A stretch of 64,000 bases of DNA from Bryobacterales bacterium (GCA_016721425.1 JADKID010000005.1:558001-622000), one strand, 5' to 3'; positions 43,231 through 52,319 are shown, counted from the first letter of the stretch. Notes: generated by a model not told the origin, from the sequence alone. Numbers and translations: made by a program.

Positions 43231-44305
43231 AGGGTCCGGTGATGTTGCTGACGACGAGCCTGGCGCGCGGCGGCGCGGAGACTCAGGTGGTGCTGCTGGC
43301 GGTGGCGCTGCGGGCGCGCGGATGGCCCGTGCATGTCGTGTCGTTGGTGGAGCAAAACGCGTTTGAGGCTGAAATGGTGGCGGCAGGGGTGGAGGTCCAC
43401 ACGTTGGGCATGGCGCCGGGCCGGGCGGATCTGCGCGGCGTTGCGCGGCTGGCCGTATTGCTGCGGCGGGTGAGGCCCGCGGTGCTCCATTGCCATCTGT
43501 TTCACGCCAACCTGATGGGCAGGCTGGCGCGGCTGGCGTTTCCCATCCCGCGCGTGATCTCCACTTTGCACAGCATGGCGGAGAGCAGCCGGAGTTCGGC
43601 GGACGTACGCTGGCGCGACCGGCTGTACCGCGTGACGGATTCGCTGGCGGATTGCACTGTGGCGGTCTGCGAGGCCGTGGCCGGGCGTCATGCGGAAGCC
43701 GGAGCGGTGCGGCGGAGCAGGCTGCGCGTGATCCCTAACGGCGTGGACACACGGAAGTTTCGCCCCAATCCAGATCGGCGCGCCGCGACGAGTTTGTCTG
43801 GCTGGCGGCGGGGCGGCTGATGTGGAAGAAGGACTACCCGACCATGCTGCGCGCGGCGGCGATGCTGCCGGGCTGCACCCTACGGATCGCCGGCGCCGGG
43901 CCGCTGGAGGAGGAACTGCGGGCCCTGGCGGGGCAACTGGGCGTGAAGGCCAGCTTCCTGGGCGCGCGGGAGGATCTGCCGGCGTTGATGAAGGCGGCGG
44001 ACGGGTTGGTGCTGTCCTCCGTGGTGGAAGGGCTGCCGATGGTCCTGCTGGAGGCCGCGGCCAGCGGGCTGCCCTCTGTGGCCACCGCTGCCGGCGGCGC
44101 GGGTGAGATATTGACGGGCGCCCAGGCGGCGTTCCTGGTCCCGTGCGGAGACGCCGGGGCGCTGGCCGGCGCGATGGCGCGGCTGGCCGCCTTATCCGCC
44201 GAGGCGCGGCTGGAGCTGGGCCGGGCGGCGCGGGCCGGCGTGTTGGCGCGGTTTGATCTGCCCGTGGTGGTGTCCCGCTGGGAGGAGCTGTACGGCGAGG
44301 ATTGA
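43227..44305 (+). pseudogene. GT4-family glycosyltransferase broken by a -1 frameshift
   Basis: Two frames together give one GT-B enzyme of about 359 residues. The first, from ATG 43227, covers the N-domain (LTTSLARGGAETQVVLLAVA) up to IPNGVDTRKFRPNPDRR. The second resumes as RDEFVWLAAGRLMWKKDYPT and carries the C-domain (VLSSVVEGLPMVLLEAAASG, the EGxPxxxxE motif). The switch lies at about 43776-43788 in a GCGCGCCGCG stretch. Total length is 1079 nt, one short of a codon multiple, so a single lost base explains it. As written the first frame stops at 43820. It could be an assembly error, a real mutation, or recoding. Both neighbours overlap or nearly touch it, so the operon was designed as continuous. 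Confidence 0.78.
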
Positions 44306-44306
44306 C

Positions 44307-45077
44307 ATGGATGTGACCAACCGCTACGTCCTGGATTTTGCGGTGCGGTACGCGCGCGAACACGCTGCCGCGCGGGTGCTGGATTATGGCTGCGGCGCGG
44401 GCCGTCTGGTACAGGCAGGGCTGGCGGCTGGCTTGGCGATCTCCGGCGCGGATGTCTACTACGGAGGCTCGAAGACGCGGGCCGAGGCCGAGCAGGCGGG
44501 CTTTTTGGGCTCGGCGATCCGCGAGATGCGCGACGGGCGTCTGGACTTCGCGGACGAGACGTTCGGTCTGGTGGTCAACAACCAGGTGATGGAGCATGTG
44601 GAGGATCTGGACGCCGTGCTCAGCGAGATCCATCGTGTACTGAGGCCGGGCGGCACGGTGCTCAGCGTGTTCCCCTCCCGCGACGTGTTCCGCGAGGGGC
44701 ACATCGGCATTCCATTCGCGCATTGGATGACCCAGGGCTCGCGGCGCCGGTTGCTGTATACGTGGGGCCTGCGCTCCCTGGGGCTGGGCACCTGGAAACA
44801 GGAGGCGCCCACTTGCCGGCAGTGGGCGGTGGACAAGCTGGCATGGATCGACACCTATACGCGCTACCGTTCCCGGCGGGAGATCGGCGCCTGCTACGAC
44901 AAGTACTTTTCGAACGAACTGCGGGAGAGCGACTACATCCGGTACCGGCTGCTGGCCCAGCCTGGGCGTGAGACGCTAGCGCGGCTGGCCGCTCTGCCGG
45001 GCATCGCGCCGGTGGCCCGCGCCATATTCCGCAAGCTGGCCTTTCTGGTGATCGTCTCGAAAAAGGCGGCCGGATGA
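44307..45077 (+). CDS. Class I SAM-dependent methyltransferase
   Basis: The 256-residue protein has the Rossmann SAM motif RVLDYGCGAGRLVQAGLA (about 23-40). Motif II/III type strands follow in FGLVVNNQVMEHVEDLDAVL and the family block IHRVLRPGGTVLSVFPSRDV, as in Methyltransf_11. The C-terminal half (RRRLLYTWGLRSLGLGTW to FLVIVSKK) is specific to sugar-cluster members. It starts two bases after the glycosyltransferase and ends in an ATGA overlap with the next. It likely methylates a sugar of the repeat unit or caps the chain. Confidence 0.82.
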   Translation: MDVTNRYVLDFAVRYAREHAAARVLDYGCGAGRLVQAGLAAGLAISGADVYYGGSKTRAEAEQAGFLGSAIREMRDGRLDFADETFGLVVNNQVMEHVEDLDAVLSEIHRVLRPGGTVLSVFPSRDVFREGHIGIPFAHWMTQGSRRRLLYTWGLRSLGLGTWKQEAPTCRQWAVDKLAWIDTYTRYRSRREIGACYDKYFSNELRESDYIRYRLLAQPGRETLARLAALPGIAPVARAIFRKLAFLVIVSKKAAG

Positions 45078-46198
45078 AGATCGTCTACATCATCACGCGC
45101 GCCGACGCGGTGGGCGGGGCCAGCATCCATGTCCGGGACATGGCGCGGGCGATGCGGGAGCGGGGTCACGAAGCGACGGTGCTGGTGGGCGGGCGCGGTC
45201 CTGTGACCGATCAACTGGAGGCGGCGGGTGTGCCGTTTGAGAGTCTGCGCTGGCTGCGGCGGCAGGTGAATCCGCTGCGGGACGCGCTGGCCGTCGTGGA
45301 GATAATGCGGGTGCTGCGGCGCTTGCAGCCGGACCTGGTATCGACGCACACGGCCAAGGCGGGCAGCGTGGGCCGGGCGGCCACGCGGCTGCTAGGGTTG
45401 CCGGTGATCTACACGCCGCACGGTTGGCCGGCCGGCGAGCGAATGGGGCGAAAGGCGCGGGCGGTATTCGCGCTGGTGGAGAGGATCATGGCGCGGTGGT
45501 GCGACGCAATTATCTGCGTGTGCGACTACGAGCGGCGCCTGGCGCTGGACAAAGGGATCGCCGGGGGCGAGAAGCTTTTCGTCGTGAGAAACGGGGTTCG
45601 GGATGTGAGCACGGATTTTCGCTGCACCCCGGAGCAAGCGCCGGTGCGGATCTGTTCGGTAGGGCGGTTTGACGATCCGAAAGACCAGCGGACCCTGCTG
45701 GAAGCTTTGGCCACGTTGCGGGACCTGGACTGGTCGCTCGATCTGGTAGGCGACGGCCCGCGGCAGGAGGAGATGCGTAGCCTGGCGCGGGCGCTGGGGC
45801 TGGGCGAGCGGGTGCGGTTTTGCGGATACCTGGCGGATCCATCCGGACTACTGGCCCAAGCCCAGGTGTTTGCGCTGTCGTCGCGTTCCGAGGCGTTTCC
45901 GCGGAGCATCCTGGAGGCGATGCGCGCCGGGTTGCCGGTGGTGGCGACGGATGTGGGCGGCGTGGGCGAGGCGGTGACGCCGGAAGTAACGGGATTGCTG
46001 GCGCCCGCCGGGGATGCGCCGGCTCTGGCTTTGGCCCTTCGCCGGCTGGTGGAATCGGCGCCGCTGAGGCGCTCGATGGGGGACGCGGCGAGGGCGGCTT
46101 ACGAACACAGTTTCCGTTTTGAAACCATGGCCGATCTGACAATGCAGGTCTATGCTACGGTACAAAGCAGGACCGCCAGATTGCGGCCGCCTGCCTAG
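45074..46198 (+). CDS. GT4-family glycosyltransferase
   Basis: A 374-residue GT-B enzyme. N-domain: IVYIITRADAVGGASIHVRD and LVSTHTAKAGSVGRAATRL, reminiscent of the WcaL/EpsD type. C-domain: CSVGRFDDPKDQRTLLEALA, LDLVGDGPRQEEM, FALSSRSEAFPRSILEAMRA with the EAFPxxxxEA variant, then GLPVVATDVGGVGEAV. ATG 45074 overlaps the methyltransferase stop. It should add another sugar to the lipid-linked oligosaccharide. The gene ends next to the sugar-phosphate transferase, which starts either 2 bases later or within it. Confidence 0.85.
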   Translation: MKIVYIITRADAVGGASIHVRDMARAMRERGHEATVLVGGRGPVTDQLEAAGVPFESLRWLRRQVNPLRDALAVVEIMRVLRRLQPDLVSTHTAKAGSVGRAATRLLGLPVIYTPHGWPAGERMGRKARAVFALVERIMARWCDAIICVCDYERRLALDKGIAGGEKLFVVRNGVRDVSTDFRCTPEQAPVRICSVGRFDDPKDQRTLLEALATLRDLDWSLDLVGDGPRQEEMRSLARALGLGERVRFCGYLADPSGLLAQAQVFALSSRSEAFPRSILEAMRAGLPVVATDVGGVGEAVTPEVTGLLAPAGDAPALALALRRLVESAPLRRSMGDAARAAYEHSFRFETMADLTMQVYATVQSRTARLRPPA

Positions 46199-46199
46199 A

Positions 46200-46895
46200 A
46201 TGGATCCCCGTACGACCAGTCCCGGTTGCCCCCCTGACGCAGCGCTTGCTGCCGGACAGTTGAGCGCAGGATTGCGAGATTCCGGTGCGCTCCTGGTGAA
46301 GCGGATCCTCGATATCGTGGTGGCTACCATCCTGCTTTTTCTGGCCATTCCATTCGCCGTTTTCATCGCGCTGGCCATTGTTTTGGACAGCCGGGGACCG
46401 GTGTTTTTCGCGCATCCCCGGATCGGGAAGGGCAACCGGACGTTCCGATTGTTCAAATTCCGCACCATGGTGCGGGATGCCGACACGGTGCTGGAGGAGT
46501 ATCTGAGCGCCCATCCGGACCTGCGGTCGGAATGGAACGAGACGCACAAGCTGAAGATTGACCCGCGGGTGACGCGGGTGGGCCGGTTGCTGAGAAGAAC
46601 GAGTCTGGACGAACTACCGCAGTTGTTCAGCGTGCTAGGCGGCGAAATGAGCATGGTGGGGCCGCGGCCGATTGTGGAGGACGAGATTCAGAAGTACGGT
46701 CCGTTGTTCGCCCTGTACCTGCAGGCAAAGCCGGGGCTCACCGGTCTGTGGCAGGCATCGGGCCGCAGGGACAACAGCTACCAGACGCGGCTGGCGCTGG
46801 ATCGCCGGTACCTCCAGGAGCGCACCCTGGGGATGGATCTGCTGGTATTGCTGAAGACGATCAGGGTGGTGTTGTTAGGACATGGCGCTTATTAA
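46200..46895 (+). CDS. Initiating sugar-phosphate transferase (WcaJ/PglC-like, bacterial sugar transferase)
   Basis: The 231-residue monotopic enzyme has a re-entrant hydrophobic segment (LVKRILDIVVATILLFLAIP) with the family KR start. The catalytic core follows: FKFRTMVRDAD, DELPQLFSVLGGEMSMVGPR and PGLTGLWQASGR. It transfers a sugar phosphate to undecaprenyl phosphate as the first step of repeat-unit synthesis, so it is the pathway's entry although last in the operon. Start is uncertain: ATG 46200 gives the standard N terminus, while ATG 46152 would overlap the previous gene by 47 bases. The large N-terminal domain of WbaP is absent, so it is the short form. Confidence 0.87.
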   Translation: MDPRTTSPGCPPDAALAAGQLSAGLRDSGALLVKRILDIVVATILLFLAIPFAVFIALAIVLDSRGPVFFAHPRIGKGNRTFRLFKFRTMVRDADTVLEEYLSAHPDLRSEWNETHKLKIDPRVTRVGRLLRRTSLDELPQLFSVLGGEMSMVGPRPIVEDEIQKYGPLFALYLQAKPGLTGLWQASGRRDNSYQTRLALDRRYLQERTLGMDLLVLLKTIRVVLLGHGAY

Positions 46896-48399
46896 GTACA
46901 AAATGCCGGCCAACTTGCTGGCGCTCACGCTCTTGACCTGCGGCTGGAGTGCCCAGGGTGCTGTCAAGCTGGCCACGCTGGTGGCGGACCACATGGTGGT
47001 GCAGCGCGACGTAGCGGTGCATGTGTGGGGCAAGGCCGCACCCGGTGAAATGGTCACCGTGCAATTCCGTGGCGAGACGGCGGCGGCAGCGGCGGATGAT
47101 CTGGGCCAGTTCCACGTCTACCTCGCGCCCGGCAGCGCAGGCGGCCCGTTCGAGATGCGGGTGAAGGGCGCCAACGAGATTGTGCTGAAGGACATCCTGG
47201 TGGGCGATGTGTGGGTGGCTGCCGGGCAATCCAACATGGAATGGCCCATCCGCTGGGCGGGCGCGCCGGAGACGGAGATGGCCGGGGCGCGCTATCCCCG
47301 GATCCGGCTGTACCGGGCGATGCACCGCGTATCGGAATATGCGTTTGCCGATCTCTATGGCAAGACGTGGGCGGAATGTGCACCGGACACGGTGGCGGAT
47401 TTCTCGGCCGTGGGGTATCACTTTGGCCGCAACCTGCAGGAGAAGCTGGACGTGCCGATCGGGCTGATCCAGATCGCGTGGGGCGGTACGCCGATTGATA
47501 GCTGGACGAGTTTTGGCGCGCTGACCTCAAACGCGGCGCTGATGCCGGCGCTGGCCGAATGGGCGCGGATGATGCAGGATCATCCGGCGGCGCTGCTGCA
47601 ATACCAGCAGGCGGCCAAGCAATGGGAGGCTGCATCGGCGCGGGCGAAGGCGGCCAAGGCGCCCTTTGCGGAGCCGGCCCCGGGGAAACCGAAGGGCCCA
47701 GAGGGTCCGTGGAAGCCGGGCGTGATCTTCAACGGGATGGTGGCGCCGGCATCTCAGTTTCCGATCCGCGGCGTGATCTGGTATCAGGGCGAGAGCAACA
47801 CGGCGGAGCAGCGGGCGCCCTACTACGGACTGCTGTTCCGGACCATGATCGAGGACTGGCGGCGGGCGTGGGGCTTGGGCGACTTCCCCTTCCTGTTCGT
47901 TCAACTGTCGGCATTCGGCGCCGACGCGGAGAACGACTGGCCCGTGGTGCGCGAGGCGCAGCGGCGGGCCTTGGCCGTGGCCAACACGGCGATGGTGCAG
48001 GCGATCGACGTAGGAGAGCGGGACAACATTCATCCGAAGAACAAACGGGAAGTGGGGCGGCGGTTGGCGCTGGCGGCGCGCGCGGCGGTGTACGGGGAAC
48101 GGGTGGAGTATTCAGGGCCGTTGTTCCGCCGGATCACGCAGGATGGCGCGGCGTTGCGTGTGTGGTTCGATCATGCGGGCGGGCTTACCGGGCGGGGCGG
48201 CGATTTGCAGGGCTTTGAAGTGGCCGGCAAAGACCGGGTGTGGTCGGCTGCGTCGGCGCGGATCGACGGCGCCACCGTGCTTGTATCCAACCCGGCCGTG
48301 CCGAAGCCGCTCTACGTGCGGTATGGCTGGGCCAACTTCCCCGAGGGCAACCTCTTCAATGCCGATGGGTTGCCGGCCGCTCCGTTCCGCTCGGAGTAG
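46882..48399 (+). CDS. Sialate O-acetylesterase-like SGNH carbohydrate esterase
   Basis: The 505-residue exported esterase lacks the galactose-binding insertion of the paralogue at 3201. A signal peptide (ANLLALTLLTCGWSAQG) is followed by an E-set domain (LATLVADHMVVQRDVAVHVW). The nucleophile lies in VWVAAGQSNMEWPIRW (about 120), then YHFGRNLQEKLDVPIGLIQ, IWYQGESNTAEQRAPYYGLL, and the Asp/His pair in VGERDNIHPKNKREVGRRLA. AGGA before ATG 46882 supports a start that overlaps the sugar transferase by 14 bases; 46903 is the alternative. Translational coupling to the polysaccharide operon hints at deacetylation of that polysaccharide. Confidence 0.85.
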   Translation: MALIKYKMPANLLALTLLTCGWSAQGAVKLATLVADHMVVQRDVAVHVWGKAAPGEMVTVQFRGETAAAAADDLGQFHVYLAPGSAGGPFEMRVKGANEIVLKDILVGDVWVAAGQSNMEWPIRWAGAPETEMAGARYPRIRLYRAMHRVSEYAFADLYGKTWAECAPDTVADFSAVGYHFGRNLQEKLDVPIGLIQIAWGGTPIDSWTSFGALTSNAALMPALAEWARMMQDHPAALLQYQQAAKQWEAASARAKAAKAPFAEPAPGKPKGPEGPWKPGVIFNGMVAPASQFPIRGVIWYQGESNTAEQRAPYYGLLFRTMIEDWRRAWGLGDFPFLFVQLSAFGADAENDWPVVREAQRRALAVANTAMVQAIDVGERDNIHPKNKREVGRRLALAARAAVYGERVEYSGPLFRRITQDGAALRVWFDHAGGLTGRGGDLQGFEVAGKDRVWSAASARIDGATVLVSNPAVPKPLYVRYGWANFPEGNLFNADGLPAAPFRSE

Positions 48400-48408
48400 G
48401 CGCGGCGG

Positions 48409-49080
48409 CTACTTGGCGGGCGGGGTCCACGGGCGCCATTCGATCTTGCGCACGCCGGCCACGGTGGCGTAGGTGGCGATGCCGAAGGGGATGGATCTAT
48501 CGATCTCGCCCTCGCGCAACGAGATGTATTTCTTGCTGATGTCGACGTTGATGACGGCTTCCTCATCGATCCATGCCAGGATCGCGTTCTGGGTGACGCG
48601 CAGCCGCAAGGCATACCAGCGGTTCAGCTCGAATTTTTTGGCAAACGAGGTCTCATTTCTCAGGGCGTCGGCGCCATCGATGTTCGACAGGCCGACGACT
48701 TCGCCGCCCCACCCGCCGTTGATCCAGGTGCAATAGGAGTCGCGCACGGGAAACGTGATCCCCGCGAAAAAGTCACTCCCTTTTATACGGGCGGCCTCGA
48801 TTCGGAGCTCGTAGCCGGCGGCGGGGAACGGCACCGAAGGAGACGCCCAGTTGATGCCGGTGAGGATTCCAGAGCCGATGGTAATGACGCCCTTTTCCAC
48901 GGTGACTTTGCCGGCCCCGAGAAAATCTGTTTCCTTCCAGCCCGTCAGCGACTTTCCGTCGAAGAGCGCGCGCCATCCGGCGGCGGCGCCATCAGCGGCG
49001 GGCTTCGCCTCTTGCGCGGCTAGGGGGCAGAGCGCGAGCACCGCGGAAAGGCAGACGGCCGCAGTCCTGTGATGTCTCAT
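48409..49080 (-). CDS. Secreted DUF1080 (3-keto-disaccharide hydrolase-like) protein
   Basis: The 223-residue protein has a signal peptide (AAVCLSAVLALCPLAAQ) and one concanavalin-like DUF1080 domain: WRALFDGKSLTGWKETDFLG, LRIEAARIKGSDFFAGITF, ALRLRVTQNAILAWIDEEAV, ending in WRPWTPPAK. Some family members cleave 3-keto sugars made by Gfo/Idh/MocA dehydrogenases, which fits the oxidoreductase at 50023 upstream in the same run. The ATG at 49080 has GAGGAGGT about 10 bases before it. A terminator-type hairpin lies just upstream. It converges on the SASA esterase with a nine-base gap. Confidence 0.82.
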   Translation of the reverse strand: MRHHRTAAVCLSAVLALCPLAAQEAKPAADGAAAGWRALFDGKSLTGWKETDFLGAGKVTVEKGVITIGSGILTGINWASPSVPFPAAGYELRIEAARIKGSDFFAGITFPVRDSYCTWINGGWGGEVVGLSNIDGADALRNETSFAKKFELNRWYALRLRVTQNAILAWIDEEAVINVDISKKYISLREGEIDRSIPFGIATYATVAGVRKIEWRPWTPPAK

Positions 49081-49100
49081 CAAATCCAACACCTCCTCAA

Positions 49101-49140
49101 TAGAAAAGCGGGGCGCCATGCCACTAGCACGACGCCCCGC
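49101..49140 (-). terminator. Intrinsic terminator hairpin within the oxidoreductase/DUF1080 gene run
   Basis: Read on the minus strand, GCGGGGCG (49140-49133) pairs with CGCCCCGC (49115-49108) across a 17-base loop and is followed at once by TTTTCTATT. It sits between the HEAT-repeat gene and the next DUF1080 gene, only about 20 bases before the latter's ribosome site, so it may lower downstream expression rather than end the operon completely. Confidence 0.72.
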
Positions 49141-49173
49141 AGCGAACCAGTACTCCAAGCCGGTGACTTTGAG

Positions 49174-49992
49174 TTAGCGGCCCCGTCCGAGGAATCCGCT
49201 CTTGTCGGCTTCGGCCGCCGCGCCTGTGGGTGGCGGATATTCCTTTGCCCCGGCGGGCGCGGGTCCGGCGGCATTGAGTACGCGGATGGCCGCCCTGCGG
49301 ACGGGCTCCGGCATATTGGTGGCGCTCAACATGGTGTACATTTCCATCGCGCGCGGCTTGTTGCTGGCCAGTAGGGACTCAGCGCAAAGCAGCGAGGCGC
49401 GGGCGGCCACCGGGAACACCGGAGGCTTGGTCCGGCCGAGAGCCGCTTGCAGGGCTCTGGACGCCTGCAAGCCGCCGATCATGCCCACGGACGCCGTGGC
49501 GGCGCAGGCGGTCTCGGCGTTGCTGTGATCAATCAACTTAATCAGCGCGTCCAGGGCCTTGATGTCCTTGCGCACGCCGATTGTGTTGATGACGCCGATC
49601 TGCAGGTTGCCGGTCAGTTTCGGAAGGGCTGCGCGCAGCACGTCGTCCACCAGTGGATCCGGGTTCGGCTCCAGTCCGAAGCGGGCGTAGCAACCCAATT
49701 GCGGGTGGCTCAGCAGGGCTGCCATCGGTTGGATGGCATCCTTTCCGCCGACGAATGCGAGCTTCTTGCAGGCGATGGCCTTTTGGAACAGAGTGGATTT
49801 CGGATCCTTGACCATCGCGACGAGCTTTGCCGGGGGCAGAGTCCAGATGGGCAGGGCGTCGAACTCAGGCGGGACCGTCGGGGCCGGTGGCCGGGGCGGC
49901 TTGGCTGCGGCAGGCGCGGGCGGCGTCTGCGGGGCTCCCGGTGCGGCCGGGGCTGCGGCTGGAGGTTGATTTTGTCCTGGTGCTTGTGCCAT
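49174..49992 (-). CDS. HEAT-repeat-like protein with Pro/Ala-rich N terminus
   Basis: The 272-residue protein starts with about 40 residues rich in Pro, Ala and Gln (APGQNQPPAAAPAAPG) and no signal peptide. Helical pairs of HEAT type follow: LFQKAIACKKLAFVGGKDAI, DVLRAALPKLTGNLQIGVIN, TACAATASVGMIGGLQASRA and PEPVRRAAIRVLNAAGP. HEAT proteins are scaffolds. AGGAG 9 bases before the ATG supports the start. It lies 30 bases after an exported oxidoreductase gene and is followed by a terminator hairpin. In this bacterial group such proteins occur beside exported dehydrogenases, but I know of no proven role. Confidence 0.65.
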   Translation of the reverse strand: MAQAPGQNQPPAAAPAAPGAPQTPPAPAAAKPPRPPAPTVPPEFDALPIWTLPPAKLVAMVKDPKSTLFQKAIACKKLAFVGGKDAIQPMAALLSHPQLGCYARFGLEPNPDPLVDDVLRAALPKLTGNLQIGVINTIGVRKDIKALDALIKLIDHSNAETACAATASVGMIGGLQASRALQAALGRTKPPVFPVAARASLLCAESLLASNKPRAMEMYTMLSATNMPEPVRRAAIRVLNAAGPAPAGAKEYPPPTGAAAEADKSGFLGRGR

Positions 49993-50022
49993 TCAAGTAA
50001 TCTCCTGTGTAGTTCCTGTCCC

Positions 50023-51420
50023 TTACATGCTTGTGGCCAGCGCTTCCATCCGCCAGGGCTCGCGATAGGCCCGGCTGCGCATGCGGTTGGCTTCTTCGTC
50101 GTTGATGAACATGCGCTTGGCCGGATCCCAGGTCAACTTACGGTTGAGCTGGGCGGCGATCCAGGCAGCGTGCGATGTCACGTGGGTATGAGCGGTGACT
50201 TCGGCGTTGGCTCGCGGCAGATGCCGGGAGCGGACGCATTGCAGGAAGTCGCGGATGTGTTCCGCGGTGGGATCGTAGCGCTTGCCCTGGCGGGTAGGCA
50301 GCAGCGATTTCAGGTTAGGCGACACTTCGATGCGGCCGCTATCGCCGGTTTCCACCCAGCCTTCGGTTCCCTCGAAGCGGTTGCTGCATGAGCCCAGCAG
50401 GCTCCAGCTGTGGTTGCGCAAAACCAGCTTGACGCCATTGGCGTAGCGGCAGTTGATGGTGTACCGGCTGATGAGGCCGTCGCCGCGGAAGATGCCGCCT
50501 TCGGGCTCGTATTCCACCGGCTCGGTGTGCTCCATATCGGCAGCCCACTGCGCGGTGGCTACGGTGTGGGATGCCCACTCCAAGAGTCCGGCATGGAAAT
50601 CCCAGAACTCGCCACGGCCGCGATCGGCATAGCCGGAATTGTAAGGCCGCCAGAGGCACGGGCCCAGCCACTTATCCCAATCGAAGACCAGAGGATCCGG
50701 CACCGGCGTGGTTTCCGGCCACCAGCCGTGCCCGCCCGCATCCACGGTGCCGAGCCCGATGGCGGTATCGGCATGGACGGCCAGCAGGCGCCCGAGCTTA
50801 CCGCTGCGCGCCAAGCCCACCGCAAACTCAAAGGCATATTGATTTCTGCGCTGGGCGCCGGACTGGTACACCACGCCGTAGCGGCGGACGTTATCGGCCA
50901 TCGCGTAGCTTTCGGCGATCGACATGGCGCCGGGCTTTTCGATGTACATGTCCTTGCCGGACTGCGCCGCCCACATGGCCATGGGGCCGTGCCAGCGATC
51001 GCTGGTGGCAATCAGCAGAGCGTCGATATCGTTGCGGGCGAGAATCTCCGCCGGGTCCTTGTACATGACGCAGTCATTGGTCTTGTAGTAGCCGTCGACG
51101 GCGCTCTTGACCATCTCCCGCGCGCTATCGCGGATGTCGGCAATGCCGACGAAGCGCACGCGGTCATCGCCGAGCATCATGCGCAGATCGGCCATGCCGC
51201 GGCCGCGGATTCCAATTCCGCCCACCCGGATCTGATCGACCATGGCATAGTTCCCAACCAGCACTGGTCCCACTTGACCGGGCGCGGGGCTGGCGATTTG
51301 GGCGGCCGCTGGTGCGGCTACTACGGCGGGCACTGCAACCGCGGCGCCGACCTGGGCAATGGCTTTCCCAAATCCCCTGCGAGTTGTACCTAACTTCTTT
51401 TTCACTATGTTCTTCTCCAT
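50023..51420 (-). CDS. Tat-exported Gfo/Idh/MocA oxidoreductase
   Basis: A 465-residue enzyme with a long twin-arginine leader (KLGTTRRGFGKAIAQVGAAV, cleavage near AAAQIA). The Rossmann region is VGGIGIRGRGMADLRMML and the conserved Lys lies in GKDMYIEKPGAMSI. The large C-terminal domain carries WWPETTPVPDPLVFDWDKWL and HTHVTSHAAWIAAQLNRKL. ATG 51420 is chosen over a TTG three bases earlier. Flanking DUF1080 genes suggest a pathway in which a glucoside is oxidised at C3 in the periplasm and then cleaved. That is an inference from characterised 3-keto-glycoside systems. Confidence 0.83.
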   Translation of the reverse strand: MEKNIVKKKLGTTRRGFGKAIAQVGAAVAVPAVVAAPAAAQIASPAPGQVGPVLVGNYAMVDQIRVGGIGIRGRGMADLRMMLGDDRVRFVGIADIRDSAREMVKSAVDGYYKTNDCVMYKDPAEILARNDIDALLIATSDRWHGPMAMWAAQSGKDMYIEKPGAMSIAESYAMADNVRRYGVVYQSGAQRRNQYAFEFAVGLARSGKLGRLLAVHADTAIGLGTVDAGGHGWWPETTPVPDPLVFDWDKWLGPCLWRPYNSGYADRGRGEFWDFHAGLLEWASHTVATAQWAADMEHTEPVEYEPEGGIFRGDGLISRYTINCRYANGVKLVLRNHSWSLLGSCSNRFEGTEGWVETGDSGRIEVSPNLKSLLPTRQGKRYDPTAEHIRDFLQCVRSRHLPRANAEVTAHTHVTSHAAWIAAQLNRKLTWDPAKRMFINDEEANRMRSRAYREPWRMEALATSM

Positions 51421-51545
51421 CAACGGCCACGTGGCTCTAAAAATCGGGCAACCGACATTAGCATCTGAACGTTATCACCTTGCGAGCTTGGGCTCAAGGG
51501 CAAGGGTGGGGGCAAAGGCGGGCGGCGGGCCGCGCCGCCGGCAGT

Positions 51546-52319
51546 TTACAGTTTCTTGAGCAGGATATTGCGGAACTCCACCTTCATCGGCGGGCCGACG
51601 TGGAGTTGTAGACCGAGGAGTCCTTCCATGACTCGGCCCTTGGGATCCTCGTCAATGCACATGCTCATGATGCGGCCGTTGATGACGTGGACGATGGTGA
51701 TGCCGCGCGCGATGATGTGGATCTGATTCCAGTCTTCCACCTTGATGACGGACTTGAGGGCATCGGCTTCGCCGGGGCTGCCGATCAGTTTCGGAGCGCC
51801 CGTCTCGGACATGCGCACAAACTGGCCGCGCGGCGCCACGAAGCCGCGCCCGCGCTCTTCATAGAGCATGCCGGTGAAATTGCTCTTGCCGTCGATATCG
51901 GCCTGGTAGCCTTTCAACACATACTTGCCGACATCGGGCAGCGCCGTGCTGCGGTACTGCACGCCGCTGTTGGCGCCCTCGGTGAGCTTGAACTCGGCCT
52001 TGAATTCGAAATCGGCCGTGACACCGCCGCGCCAGATGATGAACGTGTTCAGCTTCAACTTATTCTCGGCAGTGGTCTCGCCGGTGAGGACGCCGTTTTC
52101 CACGCGCCAGAATCCGGGCTCGCCATCCCAGTTGTTGAGGGTCTTGCCATCAAAGATGGGCACGAAGCCTGTATTGTCGTCGGGTGCGGCGGCGCGCGGA
52201 CCGCGGCCGGCCGGACGCGGCTTGGGCGCATCGGCGGGCGGCTGGAATGCAAACGCGGGAATCACGAGTGCCGCGGCTAGTGCGGCCAGTAAAGCGGTCC
52301 GGACGATTCTGGGTATCAT
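51546..52319 (-). CDS. Secreted DUF1080 (3-keto-disaccharide hydrolase-like) protein
   Basis: The 257-residue protein has a signal peptide (RTALLAALAAALVIPAFA), a Pro/Arg-rich linker, then a DUF1080 domain: FVPIFDGKTLNNWDGEPGFW, VENGVLTGETT, ADFEFKAEFKLTEGANSGVQ, YRSTALPDVGKYVLKGYQAD and a terminal MKVEFRNILLKKL. GGAG 8 bases before ATG 52319 sets the start; longer in-frame starts add unneeded residues. It is the first gene of the minus-strand run with an oxidoreductase, a HEAT protein and another DUF1080 gene. A lyase or hydrolase acting on 3-keto sugars is the best guess. Confidence 0.85.
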   Translation of the reverse strand: MIPRIVRTALLAALAAALVIPAFAFQPPADAPKPRPAGRGPRAAAPDDNTGFVPIFDGKTLNNWDGEPGFWRVENGVLTGETTAENKLKLNTFIIWRGGVTADFEFKAEFKLTEGANSGVQYRSTALPDVGKYVLKGYQADIDGKSNFTGMLYEERGRGFVAPRGQFVRMSETGAPKLIGSPGEADALKSVIKVEDWNQIHIIARGITIVHVINGRIMSMCIDEDPKGRVMEGLLGLQLHVGPPMKVEFRNILLKKL

